This document shows, one piece after another, positions 37,731 to 45,107 of a DNA stretch of 64,000 bases. Under the pieces are notes generated by a model. That model had not been told where the DNA came from, searched no databases, and worked only from the letters and a program-made list of their open reading frames with translations. Every line of letters starts with the position of its first letter. Within the stretch, counting starts at the first letter, position 1. Source of the DNA: Microcoleus sp. FACHB-68 (GTDB taxonomy: Bacteria > Cyanobacteriota > Cyanobacteriia > Cyanobacteriales > Oscillatoriaceae); the NCBI RefSeq assembly GCF_014695715.1, contig NZ_JACJOT010000006.1, forward strand, positions 124,001 through 188,000, written 5' to 3'. A program made the translations under genes and the position numbers.

Positions 37731-38320
37731 TGAATTCTCCTTATTCAGGCTTGTCAGTTAGTGAATGGCTGCGAGTTACTCAAGAGATTGTTGAGAGACA
37801 TCCACTGTCTGCTGAAGAAATTGTTGATGCAGTTTTAGCTTCCTGGGAATCAATTCTTGATTCAAGGTTAGGAACCAAGGGTTTTCGCATTGGTAAAGAT
37901 ATTTTTCCAAAACCCCAAATTATGGGCTTTCTACTTCATGAATTAATACCTTTGGAACTAGCGGCAAAACATCCAAATAATTGGCGAGGAGATACCAGTT
38001 CATCAGATAAGGACCTTGTGTATATACCAGATGATTCTTTTTCAATCGAAGTGAAAACATCATCTGATCCCAAGCATATATATGGCAATAGGAGCTACGC
38101 ACAAGGCGCTAGTAAAGGTAAAAAAGGTAAGTCTGGATACTATCTCGCAGTTAACTTTGAGAAATTTTCTGATACTAGGAATTCAAGCATTCGACTTATT
38201 CGGTTCGGTTGGATTGATTCCAATGATTGGATTGGACAAAAAGCTGCGACAGGACAGCAATCACGCCTTTCATCAGATGTAGAAAATTATAAACTTCTCC
38301 AGCTATACAGAAAAATTTAG
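37730..38320 (+). CDS. Type II restriction endonuclease, ScaI family
   Basis: This 196-residue protein matches my recollection of the ScaI restriction endonuclease family, which cuts AGTACT. A PD-(D/E)xK-type core is visible as SSDKDLVYIPDDSFSIEVKT: Asp95, then Glu107-Val-Lys109. The C terminus GWIDSNDWIGQKAATGQQSRL fits the family. The start ATG overlaps the regulator stop. The end overlaps the convergent methyltransferase gene by four bases (38317-38320). In this window I could find only one AGTACT site by eye, consistent with such specificity. Specificity is inferred from family resemblance, not proven. Confidence 0.8.
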   Translation: MNSPYSGLSVSEWLRVTQEIVERHPLSAEEIVDAVLASWESILDSRLGTKGFRIGKDIFPKPQIMGFLLHELIPLELAAKHPNNWRGDTSSSDKDLVYIPDDSFSIEVKTSSDPKHIYGNRSYAQGASKGKKGKSGYYLAVNFEKFSDTRNSSIRLIRFGWIDSNDWIGQKAATGQQSRLSSDVENYKLLQLYRKI

Positions 38321-39342
38321 AGTAATAAAGCTTGACTATATGCAGTACGTCTTTCTTTCTGAAATGCCTTAAATCTTTGAACTGCCATATCACAGTAATC
38401 TTGTCTAATCTCAAAGCCTATAAAAAGACGACCTAATCCAAAAGCAGCTATTCCTGTTGAGCAAGAACCTGCGAAGGGATCAAGAACTATCTCAACCTGG
38501 TTAGATGAGGCTTGTATAATTCTCTCAACAACTCCCAATGGAAATTGAGCGGGATGTCCGGTTCTCTCCTTTGAACTACGTTTCTTGCCTGTAGTAACCT
38601 TCGGACACTCCCAAACATCTGAAGGGTTTTTCCCTAAAGGATTACAGCGGTATTTCCCATCTTTCTTCTGATTAGGGTACTTTACATTTGCATCACGTAT
38701 GTTATCTAAATTAAATGTATATTTTTGGAAATTTTTGATGTAAAAGAGCCATTTTTCATTGCGGGGACTCAAACGGTACTTTGTTGAAACACCAGCTCCA
38801 TATTTCCAGACTACTTCTTGCAACAAATAAAAAGGGGACTTGTCCCAAAGAAGATATGGAATAGGTACACAGAGACCTTTATCAGGTACTTGTAAATAAC
38901 CAATATTTAACCAGAACGCGCCAGTCGCCTTAGTAACCTTGTGTATCTGGTGCATCCAACCAGAACACCAACTTACATATTCATCCACAGACATTGGGTG
39001 TTCATATTCTTTCCCAATGTTGTACGGTGGTGACGTAATTGTGAGATCGATATGTAGGTTTGTAGAAGATAACTTGTCCAAAAACTCAGTTGAGTTTCCT
39101 TGATAAAGGATAAAACCTGCATCCGAGTAAAACGGCTCACCGAGCTGTGATTTCAGAGTTTTTTCAACCGATAGATGTTTAGAGAGAATGCAGCTTTCTA
39201 TTTCCTTAGAGAAGGGTTGCAGTAATGTAGACGGAGCAACTTGCGTTGCTTGATGTGGATCAATACCCTTTGCAACATAAGCATTTTTGTCTTTGCTGGC
39301 TATTTTCCTTGAGCTGTCTTCAGTTATTGCAATTTTTTTCAT
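38317..39342 (-). CDS. DNA N4-cytosine methyltransferase, beta-class, partner of the ScaI-like nuclease
   Basis: This protein has 341 residues from the ATG at 39342; a TTG at 39360 is less likely. Motif IV TSPPYN (residues 103-108, the SPPY form typical of N4-cytosine enzymes) precedes the SAM-binding motif I DPFAGS (near 288-293). That order defines the beta class. The variable region between them should be the target-recognition part. The N-terminal 95 residues are basic and less conserved. It should protect the host from the convergent restriction enzyme by methylating the cytosine of AGTACT, if the ScaI assignment is right. It is AT-rich, as are its partners. Confidence 0.88.
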   Translation of the reverse strand: MKKIAITEDSSRKIASKDKNAYVAKGIDPHQATQVAPSTLLQPFSKEIESCILSKHLSVEKTLKSQLGEPFYSDAGFILYQGNSTEFLDKLSSTNLHIDLTITSPPYNIGKEYEHPMSVDEYVSWCSGWMHQIHKVTKATGAFWLNIGYLQVPDKGLCVPIPYLLWDKSPFYLLQEVVWKYGAGVSTKYRLSPRNEKWLFYIKNFQKYTFNLDNIRDANVKYPNQKKDGKYRCNPLGKNPSDVWECPKVTTGKKRSSKERTGHPAQFPLGVVERIIQASSNQVEIVLDPFAGSCSTGIAAFGLGRLFIGFEIRQDYCDMAVQRFKAFQKERRTAYSQALLL

Positions 39343-39718
39343 TCTAGGTAGTCTTCTCAATCAATTATTAAAAGCTTACTAAAACAAAGTCTGTTTGATA
39401 CTCATTAGAAGTATTTCATGCCATCTAACTGCTTTTTGGACTAGAAAGTTCACGCATATCACCCTACATCAGGCGAGCCGGCAGATAGCTTTCCATATTA
39501 CCCTAGATCGGGGTCAACCGGCAGAAACTTTCCCTATCGAAGGCTAGACAGATGGTGTGCTATTTTAGCTCAAATGCTGATAAATCACACCCGAAAAAGC
39601 ATTGTGCAAAGATCCAAAACAAAAGACGCTTTCTTAAATAAAAATCAAGAAAGCGTCAGCAATTTTATGACATCTATCTGAAGATAGATTATTTCATCTT
39701 TTCTTAACTACCCCGCTC
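39343..39718. other. Spacer with imperfect direct repeat
   Basis: 376 bases without a gene. Two imperfect copies of a roughly 40-base segment, each with an ACCCTA-ATC-GG-CCGGCAGA-CTTTCC pattern, lie at about 39461-39500 and 39507-39537. The right part holds the terminator of the small Cys-rich gene (39625-39657). The region separates the restriction-modification module from core genes. Confidence 0.5.
39625..39657 (-). terminator. Terminator of the small Cys-rich gene
   Basis: GACGCTTTCTT (39625-39635) and AAGAAAGCGTC (39647-39657) form a perfect 11-bp stem with an 11-base loop. On the minus strand it is followed by TTTTGTTTTGG. It lies 61 bases downstream of the stop codon of the 39719-39922 gene. 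Confidence 0.8.
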
Positions 39719-39922
39719 CTATTCAGGAAAATCGGGATAAACCCATTGTGGGGGTGCCGACATTTTTTTCATTCGCGCTGCTTCAGCAATCTCTAGCATT
39801 TTATCCAGCGAAGTGCTGCTGATAAAATCTGATGTGGCTGCTGCATATTCTTTATTAGGGCATTTATCCCCTAGAATGCAGCCATTCACGCAAGCTACAG
39901 CGCAGTCTACTTTGTTTTCCAC
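39719..39922 (-). CDS. Small conserved cyanobacterial Cys-rich protein
   Basis: This 67-residue protein has no assigned function but resembles a small family found across cyanobacteria. The start is the ATG at 39922 (MENKVDCAVACVNGCILGDK). The N terminus holds four cysteines in a C-x3-C-x3-C-x6-C pattern (VDCAVACVNGCILGDKCPN), likely to bind zinc or an Fe-S cluster. An amphipathic helix follows (SLDKMLEIAEAARMKKM), and the end PPQWVYPDFPE is conserved-looking. It is followed by a clear terminator and lies 35 bases downstream of ychF on the same strand, so it may be cotranscribed with ychF. Confidence 0.85.
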   Translation of the reverse strand: MENKVDCAVACVNGCILGDKCPNKEYAAATSDFISSTSLDKMLEIAEAARMKKMSAPPQWVYPDFPE

Positions 39923-39957
39923 CCTAACCTCCCAAGTCTAATTTGAGTTTAGTGTTT

Positions 39958-41049
39958 CTATACATTGAACCGGAATAACATCACATCCCCTTCCTGCACC
40001 ACATACTCTTTCCCTTCACTGCGAACTAAGCCTTTTTCTTTCGCAGCAGTCATTGAGCCGGTGGTTACTAAATCATTATAAGCAACCGTTTCTGCCCGAA
40101 TAAACCCTCGCTCAAAATCCGAGTGAATCACGCCCGCCGCTTGAGGTGCTAGCATTCCTGCGGTAATCGTCCAAGCGCGAGTTTCTTTCGGGCCGGTTGT
40201 CAGGAAAGTTCGTAAACCTAACAGTTGATAAGTCGCCCGGATCAGGGATTTTAACCCACCTTCTTGAACACCTAGAGATTGCAGAAAATCAGCGCGTTCT
40301 TCTTCTGGTAATTCTACCAATTCTGACTCAACTTGGGCGGAAACAACGACAACTTGGGCGTTATCTTCTGTTGCGATCGCTCGCACTTTTTCCACCCATT
40401 CATTGCCCGTTGCTAAGTCATCTTCCGATACATTTGCCGCATAAATCACCGGCTTGCTCGTCAGTAAATTGAGTGGCTGCACCAACTCGGCTTCCTCTTC
40501 ATTTAAAGTCACCTGACGAGCCGGCTTGCCTTCATTCAGGGCAGCGCTTAACTTTTCCAGCGCCCCTAATTCTATCTGCGCTTCTTTATTGGTACGAGCT
40601 TGCTTGCGAGTGCGATCAATGCGTCGATCAACCTGCGCGAGATCCGCCAAAGCAAGCTCTAGATTAATCACGTCAATATCTCGCGCTGGATCTACAGAGC
40701 CGGCAACGTGGATAATGTCATCATCATCAAAACATCGCACAACATGAATAATGGCACTTACTTCTCGGATGTGGGATAAAAACTGGTTGCCCAATCCTTC
40801 GCCCTGACTTGCGCCCTTCACCAAGCCGGCAATATCCACAAATTCCATCCGCGTTGGCACCGTTTGCTCGGATGACGAGAGTTTAGTCAGCATTTGCAAC
40901 CGCTCATCTGGCACCGCCACAACGCCTACATTCGGTTCAATTGTGCAGAAAGGAAAATTAGCGGCTTGCGCCTTGGCATTGGCCACTACAGCATTAAATA
41001 AGGTAGATTTGCCTACGTTGGGAAGTCCGACAATACCGGCTCTTAGCAT
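39958..41049 (-). CDS. ychF: Redox-responsive ATPase YchF (OLA1-like)
   Basis: YchF is a ribosome-associated Obg-family P-loop protein that prefers ATP over GTP and affects translation and stress responses. It is 363 residues with the start at the ATG at 41049. G1 is GLPNVGKSTLFNAV, G3 is DIAGLVKGASQGEGLGNQFL, and the G4 position reads NVSED instead of NKxD, the hallmark of the ATP-specific YchF group. The C-terminal TGS-like domain ends with VVQEGDVMLFRFNV. It is followed by the small Cys-rich gene and preceded by a proline-rich small frame. Confidence 0.96.
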   Translation of the reverse strand: MLRAGIVGLPNVGKSTLFNAVVANAKAQAANFPFCTIEPNVGVVAVPDERLQMLTKLSSSEQTVPTRMEFVDIAGLVKGASQGEGLGNQFLSHIREVSAIIHVVRCFDDDDIIHVAGSVDPARDIDVINLELALADLAQVDRRIDRTRKQARTNKEAQIELGALEKLSAALNEGKPARQVTLNEEEAELVQPLNLLTSKPVIYAANVSEDDLATGNEWVEKVRAIATEDNAQVVVVSAQVESELVELPEEERADFLQSLGVQEGGLKSLIRATYQLLGLRTFLTTGPKETRAWTITAGMLAPQAAGVIHSDFERGFIRAETVAYNDLVTTGSMTAAKEKGLVRSEGKEYVVQEGDVMLFRFNV

Positions 41050-41089
41050 CTGTGTTTGAGGGTTAGAAAATCAGCAACTTAAACCCAGT

Positions 41090-41254
41090 TTATATGGGTT
41101 CGGGAATTGGTTGAGGAATGGGTGCCGGCACCGGCTGCGGAATAGGAGTTGGCACCGGCTGCGGAATGGGTGCCGGCATTGGATCGGGCACCGGCGTTGG
41201 CTCTGGAGTGGGGAAAGGTGGCTGCGGCATTGGGTTAGGAACGGGATTGATCAT
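41090..41254 (-). CDS. Small proline-repeat protein (54 residues)
   Basis: On the minus strand an ATG at 41254 opens a 54-codon frame ending at TAA 41090-41092. Nearly every second residue is proline: MINPVPNPMPQPPFPTPEP, then tandem PIPQPVP/PAPIPQP units. The reverse-strand reading of the same DNA would be a Gly-rich repeat with no start context, so the proline frame is the better candidate. It ends 41 bases upstream of ychF on the same strand. Such polyproline-type peptides occur in cyanobacteria as short stand-alone proteins or tails. Translation is unproven because only a weak ribosome-binding site is visible. Confidence 0.4.
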   Translation of the reverse strand: MINPVPNPMPQPPFPTPEPTPVPDPMPAPIPQPVPTPIPQPVPAPIPQPIPEPI

Positions 41255-41336
41255 AGCGACTTCAAGAACTCATCTTTCTCAAAATAGGGGGAAATCGAGT
41301 GTTAGTACATCTTCCTAAATAGCGAATGTGAGCGGA

Positions 41337-41368
41337 GAGTCCTGAGTCCTGAGTCCTGAGTCCTGAGT
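41337..41368. repeat. STRR heptamer tract (GAGTCCT family)
   Basis: Four to five tandem GAGTCCT units. The same heptamer mixed with GAGTGCT recurs after cdsA (45014-45081). Confidence 0.8.
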
Positions 41369-41372
41369 GCCC

Positions 41373-41555
41373 ATACCTTTAGGTTGGCAAAGCCTTGCCC
41401 ATACCTTTAGGTTGGCGAAGCCTTGCCCAATGCCCAATGCCCAATGCCCATACCTTTAGGTTGGCAAAGCCTTGCCCATACCTTTAGGTTGGCGAAGCCT
41501 TGCCCATACCTTTAGGTTGGCGAAGCCTTGCCCAATGCCCAATGCCCAATGCCCA
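41373..41555 (+). repeat. Five-copy array of the CCTTTAGGTTGGC(G/A)AAGCC repeat with CCCAATG heptamers
   Basis: Copies of the 26-base core start at 41375, 41403, 41452, 41480 and 41508. They are spaced 28 bases apart except where CCCAATG heptamers are inserted (41427-41450). The array ends in three or four CCCAATG heptamers (41529-41554). The units differ mainly at one G/A position. There are no regular unique spacers, so this is not a CRISPR array. Confidence 0.88.
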
Positions 41556-41601
41556 GCCCTAAATGGGAAAGTCTGAGCGTTCGTCTTTTATAACTCAACT
41601 G

Positions 41602-41636
41602 AGCACTCAGCACTCAGCACTGAAAACTCAGCACTG
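41602..41636. repeat. STRR heptamer tract (CAGCACT family)
   Basis: About four CAGCACT-like heptamers immediately upstream of the decarboxylase gene. The same heptamer occurs within that gene at 42864-42898. Confidence 0.75.
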
Positions 41637-41657
41637 ACTTCACATATAATTTGCCTC

Positions 41658-43133
41658 ATGCCAAAAGACTCTCAAGCCACTACGCCGCTTTTAGACGCCC
41701 TGCAAAAGTGTGCCGGCAAGCCTGACGCTCCCTTCTACGCACCGGGACACAAACGGGGACAGGGAACACCCCAGCGACTAGCAGACTTTCTGGGGTTGCC
41801 GGTGTTTCAAGCGGATTTGCCGGAACTGCCAGAACTCGATAATTTATTTGCCCCAGAAGGCGCAATCGCAGAAGCACAGCAACTCGCGGCAGCGGCTTTT
41901 GGTGCTGCACAAACTTGGTTTCTTGTCAATGGTTCGACCGCCGGCATTATTGCATCTATCTTGGCGACTTGTGGGGCCGGCGACAAAATTATTCTGCCTC
42001 GAAACGCCCACCGCTCTGCCATTTCAGGACTGATCCTCTCTGGCGCGATCCCCATCTTTGTTAATCCTGAATATGACCCGGCTTGGGATCTCGCCCACAG
42101 CATCACACCGGCAGCCGTTGCAGACGCCTTAGCAGCGCATCCAGATGCCAAAGCGGTGATGATGCTTTACCCAACTTATCAAGGCGTTTGTGGTGATTTG
42201 CCGGCAATTGCAGAGCTGGCGCACCGGCACAATATCCCCCTTTTGGTAGACGAAGCCCACGGCCCACATTTTGCCTTTCACCCCGACTTGCCAAGCTCTG
42301 CACTGTCTGCCGGTGCCGACTTAACCGTGCAATCGATTCACAAAGTTCTGGCAGCCATGACTCAAGCATCCATGCTGCACGTCCAGGGCAACCGCATTAA
42401 CCGGCACCGGCTGGCTCAAGCCTTGCAATTAGTGCAATCCACCAGCCCTAGCTATTTATTGCTGGCTTCTCTGGATGCAGCGCGGCAACAAATGGCTACA
42501 GAAGGCAAGCAACTCTTAACCCAGACATTGCAGCTAGCACAGGAAGCAAGAGCGCGAATTGCCCAAATTTCCGGACTATCGGTTTTAGAAGCACCGGCAC
42601 CCACTCAAGCCGGTTTTGTCGCTCTCGATGCTACACGCCTGACAGTCAGCGTTGCCGGTTTGGGGATCACCGGCTACCAAGCGGATGAAATTCTCCATCA
42701 ACAACTAGGTGTCACTGCCGAGTTGCCCAGCCTGCGCCAACTAACCTTTATCATCAGCCTGGGTAACACTGCGGCAGATATCGAACGCCTAGTGCAAGCC
42801 TTCACCACCTTGCCCGATTACGCAGCAGAAAATAAAGCCACACTCTCCCCCACTCCTCCACCTCAGCACTCAGCACTCAGCACTCAGCACTCAGCACTCT
42901 CTCCTCGTGATGCCTTTTTTGCTGCAACAGAAACGCTGCCGGTGGAGCAAACTTGTACTCGCATCAGCGCTGAGAGTGTCTGTCCCTATCCTCCGGGTAT
43001 TCCCGTTTTAATAGCCGGTGAAACCATTACCGCAACAGCCCTGGACTACTTGCAACAGGTGCAGCGTAATGGTGGGACAATAACAGGGTGTAGTGACCCT
43101 AACCTTAAAACGCTTAAGGTTGTGCGAGAGTAA
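41658..43133 (+). CDS. Orn/Lys/Arg-type PLP-dependent decarboxylase
   Basis: This is a fold-I PLP decarboxylase of the Orn/Lys/Arg family, likely acting on arginine, lysine or ornithine in polyamine metabolism. It is 491 residues from the ATG at 41658. The N terminus FYAPGHKRGQGTP and the substrate/PLP segments NGSTAGIIASILATCG, PTYQGVCGDLPAIAELAH and LLVDEAHGPHFAF are typical. The PLP lysine is Lys229 in TVQSIHKVLAAMTQ. Between the large domain and the C-terminal domain a CAGCACT heptamer tract encodes HSALSTQHSALS in frame, an insertion not expected in the family. The C terminus ends with CPYPPGIPVLIAGE. Substrate specificity cannot be read. cbiT follows. Confidence 0.9.
   Translation: MPKDSQATTPLLDALQKCAGKPDAPFYAPGHKRGQGTPQRLADFLGLPVFQADLPELPELDNLFAPEGAIAEAQQLAAAAFGAAQTWFLVNGSTAGIIASILATCGAGDKIILPRNAHRSAISGLILSGAIPIFVNPEYDPAWDLAHSITPAAVADALAAHPDAKAVMMLYPTYQGVCGDLPAIAELAHRHNIPLLVDEAHGPHFAFHPDLPSSALSAGADLTVQSIHKVLAAMTQASMLHVQGNRINRHRLAQALQLVQSTSPSYLLLASLDAARQQMATEGKQLLTQTLQLAQEARARIAQISGLSVLEAPAPTQAGFVALDATRLTVSVAGLGITGYQADEILHQQLGVTAELPSLRQLTFIISLGNTAADIERLVQAFTTLPDYAAENKATLSPTPPPQHSALSTQHSALSPRDAFFAATETLPVEQTCTRISAESVCPYPPGIPVLIAGETITATALDYLQQVQRNGGTITGCSDPNLKTLKVVRE
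42864..42898 (+). repeat. In-frame STRR tract inside the decarboxylase gene
   Basis: Five perfect tandem CAGCACT heptamers lie inside the coding sequence at about residues 403-414. The flanking frame continues correctly, so total insertion length must be compatible with the frame. It encodes a Gln/His/Ser/Ala/Leu linker between two domains. Confidence 0.9.
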
Positions 43134-43212
43134 AGACTATCCTTTGTCGCTAAGGGCTAACGGTCGGGCTTGGCAATTAGCAATTTATAATGAACAATTC
43201 GCAAAACTTTCT

Positions 43213-43806
43213 ATGCTTTGGCCTTATATCACCCCTGGCATTCCGGATGAGCTGTTCGAGCGCTTGCCTGGAATTCCCTTAAGCAAGCGAGAAGTTCGGT
43301 TGCTGATCATCTCTCATCTGCGGTTAAAGCCAGATTCTGTGTTGTGGGATATTGGTGCCGGCACCGGCACGATCCCCGTGGAAACCGGCTTACTTTGTCC
43401 CCAAGGTCGAATTATCGCTGTCGAACGGGATGAGGAAGTCGTTAGCCTAATCCAGCGTAACTGTGAGCGCTTTGGTGTCCGCAATGTAGACATTATTGAA
43501 GGCAGTGCCCCAGAGTGTCTCAAAAGCCTGCCACAAAAACCTCACCGCGTGTGCATTGAGGGAGGACGTCCGATTAAACCGATTTTGCAAGAAGTGTGGC
43601 GCTATTTGCTGCCGCAAGGTCGGGTTGTGGTGACAGCAGCCAATCTGGAGAGTTTATATGCCATCTCAGAAAGTTTTTCCGAACTGCAAGTCCGCAATAT
43701 TGAGATTGTCCAGTCTGCCGTCAACCGGCTGGAGACGCGCGGCACTCATCAGGTGTTTGCTGCTGTCAATCCCATCTTTATCCTTAGTGGGGAAAAATTG
43801 GATTGA
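43213..43806 (+). CDS. cbiT: Precorrin-6Y/8x methyltransferase-decarboxylase subunit CbiT
   Basis: CbiT methylates C15 and decarboxylates the acetate side chain of the corrin precursor in cobalamin synthesis. In many organisms it is fused to or partnered with CbiE as CobL. I start it at the ATG at 43213 (MLWPYITPGIPDELFERLPG), giving 198 residues, the usual length. An upstream frame from 43093 overlapping the decarboxylase is not family-like. The SAM site is VLWDIGAGTGTIPVE, followed by IIAVERDEEVVSLI and NVDIIEGSAPE. No other cobalamin gene is adjacent. It probably follows the decarboxylase in one transcript. Confidence 0.92.
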   Translation: MLWPYITPGIPDELFERLPGIPLSKREVRLLIISHLRLKPDSVLWDIGAGTGTIPVETGLLCPQGRIIAVERDEEVVSLIQRNCERFGVRNVDIIEGSAPECLKSLPQKPHRVCIEGGRPIKPILQEVWRYLLPQGRVVVTAANLESLYAISESFSELQVRNIEIVQSAVNRLETRGTHQVFAAVNPIFILSGEKLD

Positions 43807-44136
43807 TCCCTCCATGCCGGCTTACACTTTTCCTCTTAGCCCATCTCTTCTCCCCAACTCCTAGCAAGGTTATTCTATCCGGCAGGCTTTGAGAACGAAT
43901 AAATCAAATTTATAGCGTTCCAGACACCGACCTAGGAAAATAGTATTAACCTTTAATTAACCTCTCTACCTGTGTTGGCGACCGGCTACCAAAGTGCCTG
44001 CCGGCCATTTAATCAGCCTGCCTCTAGAGAATTAATTAAAAAAGGAAAATTATAAATTAGAACAGGAAGAAAAACTTTCTTTTTGTAATTTGTAATTTTT
44101 AATTAATTATTGCTGTCTTCAAGAGAAAAGCGTCCT
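43807..44136. other. Spacer between cbiT and cdsA
   Basis: About 330 bases without a supported gene. The second half is AT-rich (TAATTAAAAAAGGAAAATT, then repeated TTTGTAATTTGTAATTTTTAATTAATTA near 44080-44108) and probably contains the cdsA promoter. I see no strong hairpin or known repeat. Confidence 0.45.
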
Positions 44137-45006
44137 ATGCCTTGGTCTCGTATCCTCAGTGGAATTGTTGCGATCGCCCTTGCTCTGGGGATGACTCTCC
44201 TGGGAGGGTGGTACTTCACCCTCGGTTTCGCCATTATTGTATATTTAGGCCAGTTAGAATACTTCCAGTTGGTTAGAGCCAAAGGAATTGCGCCCGCCGG
44301 CAAAACTACCTTAGTCGTCAGCCAAGCCTTGTTAGTAATTTCTACCATTTCTTCTCCACTCGCTGACGCAGTCGTGCCGGTAGCGGGGACGTTTATTTGT
44401 TTCTATCTGCTGTTTCAGCCAAAATTCGCCACAATTGCTGATATTTCTGCTTCAATTTTAGGGCTGTTTTATGGGGGTTATTTACCCAGTTATTGGGTGC
44501 GTTTACGCTCATTAGGCAGTGCTTCATGTAGTAACCTGCCAATGGGCGGATACTGGCCAGAAACCGGCCTGCATCTGCAAACAATGCCACAGGGATTGAT
44601 CGTAACTGTGCTGGCCTTCTTTTGTATTTGGGCCGCAGATATTGGCGCTTACACTTTCGGTAAATTTTTTGGACGGACTCGCCTTTCTGAAATTAGCCCG
44701 AAGAAGACGGTTGAAGGAGCAGTCTTTGGAGTTGCCGGCAGTGTGGCGGTGGCATTAGGTGGGGCGTGGTATTTACAGTGGCCGGCTTGGGAATGGACAG
44801 GTTTGGCGCTGGGCTTGCTGATCGGGATCGCGAGTTTGCTGGGCGACTTAACCGAGTCAATGATGAAGCGTGATGCCGGTGTCAAAGATTCTGGCCAGTT
44901 GATTCCGGGACATGGCGGCATCCTAGATCGTGCTGACAGCTATGTGTTTACAGCTCCCTTAGTTTATTACTTCGTCACCCTTTTGTTGCCGCTGTTGCAA
45001 AGCTAG
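44137..45006 (+). CDS. cdsA: Phosphatidate cytidylyltransferase
   Basis: CdsA converts phosphatidate and CTP to CDP-diacylglycerol, the branch point for phosphatidylglycerol synthesis, in the inner membrane. From the ATG at 44137 (MPWSRILSGIVAIALALGMT) it has 289 residues; a TTG at 44110 would add nine. About eight hydrophobic helices are present. The signature is at the C terminus: LSEISPKKTVEGAVFGVAGS, then MMKRDAGVKDSGQLIPGHGG and ILDRADSYVFTAPLVYY. The start and length agree with other cyanobacterial CdsA proteins. Repeats follow the stop codon directly. Confidence 0.95.
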   Translation: MPWSRILSGIVAIALALGMTLLGGWYFTLGFAIIVYLGQLEYFQLVRAKGIAPAGKTTLVVSQALLVISTISSPLADAVVPVAGTFICFYLLFQPKFATIADISASILGLFYGGYLPSYWVRLRSLGSASCSNLPMGGYWPETGLHLQTMPQGLIVTVLAFFCIWAADIGAYTFGKFFGRTRLSEISPKKTVEGAVFGVAGSVAVALGGAWYLQWPAWEWTGLALGLLIGIASLLGDLTESMMKRDAGVKDSGQLIPGHGGILDRADSYVFTAPLVYYFVTLLLPLLQS

Positions 45007-45013
45007 AGGGAAA

Positions 45014-45081
45014 GTGCTGAGTCCTGAGTGCTGAGTCCTGAGTGAGAGAGTGGGAGAGTGAGAGAGTTCTGAGTGCTGAGT
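45014..45081. repeat. STRR tract (GAGTCCT/GAGTGCT) after cdsA
   Basis: Alternating GAGTGCT and GAGTCCT heptamers with GAGAGAGT/GGGAGAGT variants fill the space between the convergent cdsA and DUF2993 genes. Confidence 0.75.
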
Positions 45082-45107
45082 CTCTCCCTCTCTGTTCACC
45101 CTAATCC

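Noticed and set aside
41118-41318. Gly-rich plus-strand frame (MGAGTGCGIGVG...)
   Set aside because: It is the complement of the proline-repeat frame; the minus-strand frame has the better start, stop and context.
41373-41555. CRISPR-like array
   Set aside because: Repeats are regularly spaced but there are no unique spacers; the fill is itself heptamer repeat.
43093-43212. Upstream extension of cbiT overlapping the decarboxylase
   Set aside because: Sequence is not CbiT-like; the ATG at 43213 gives the typical MLWPYITPGIP start.
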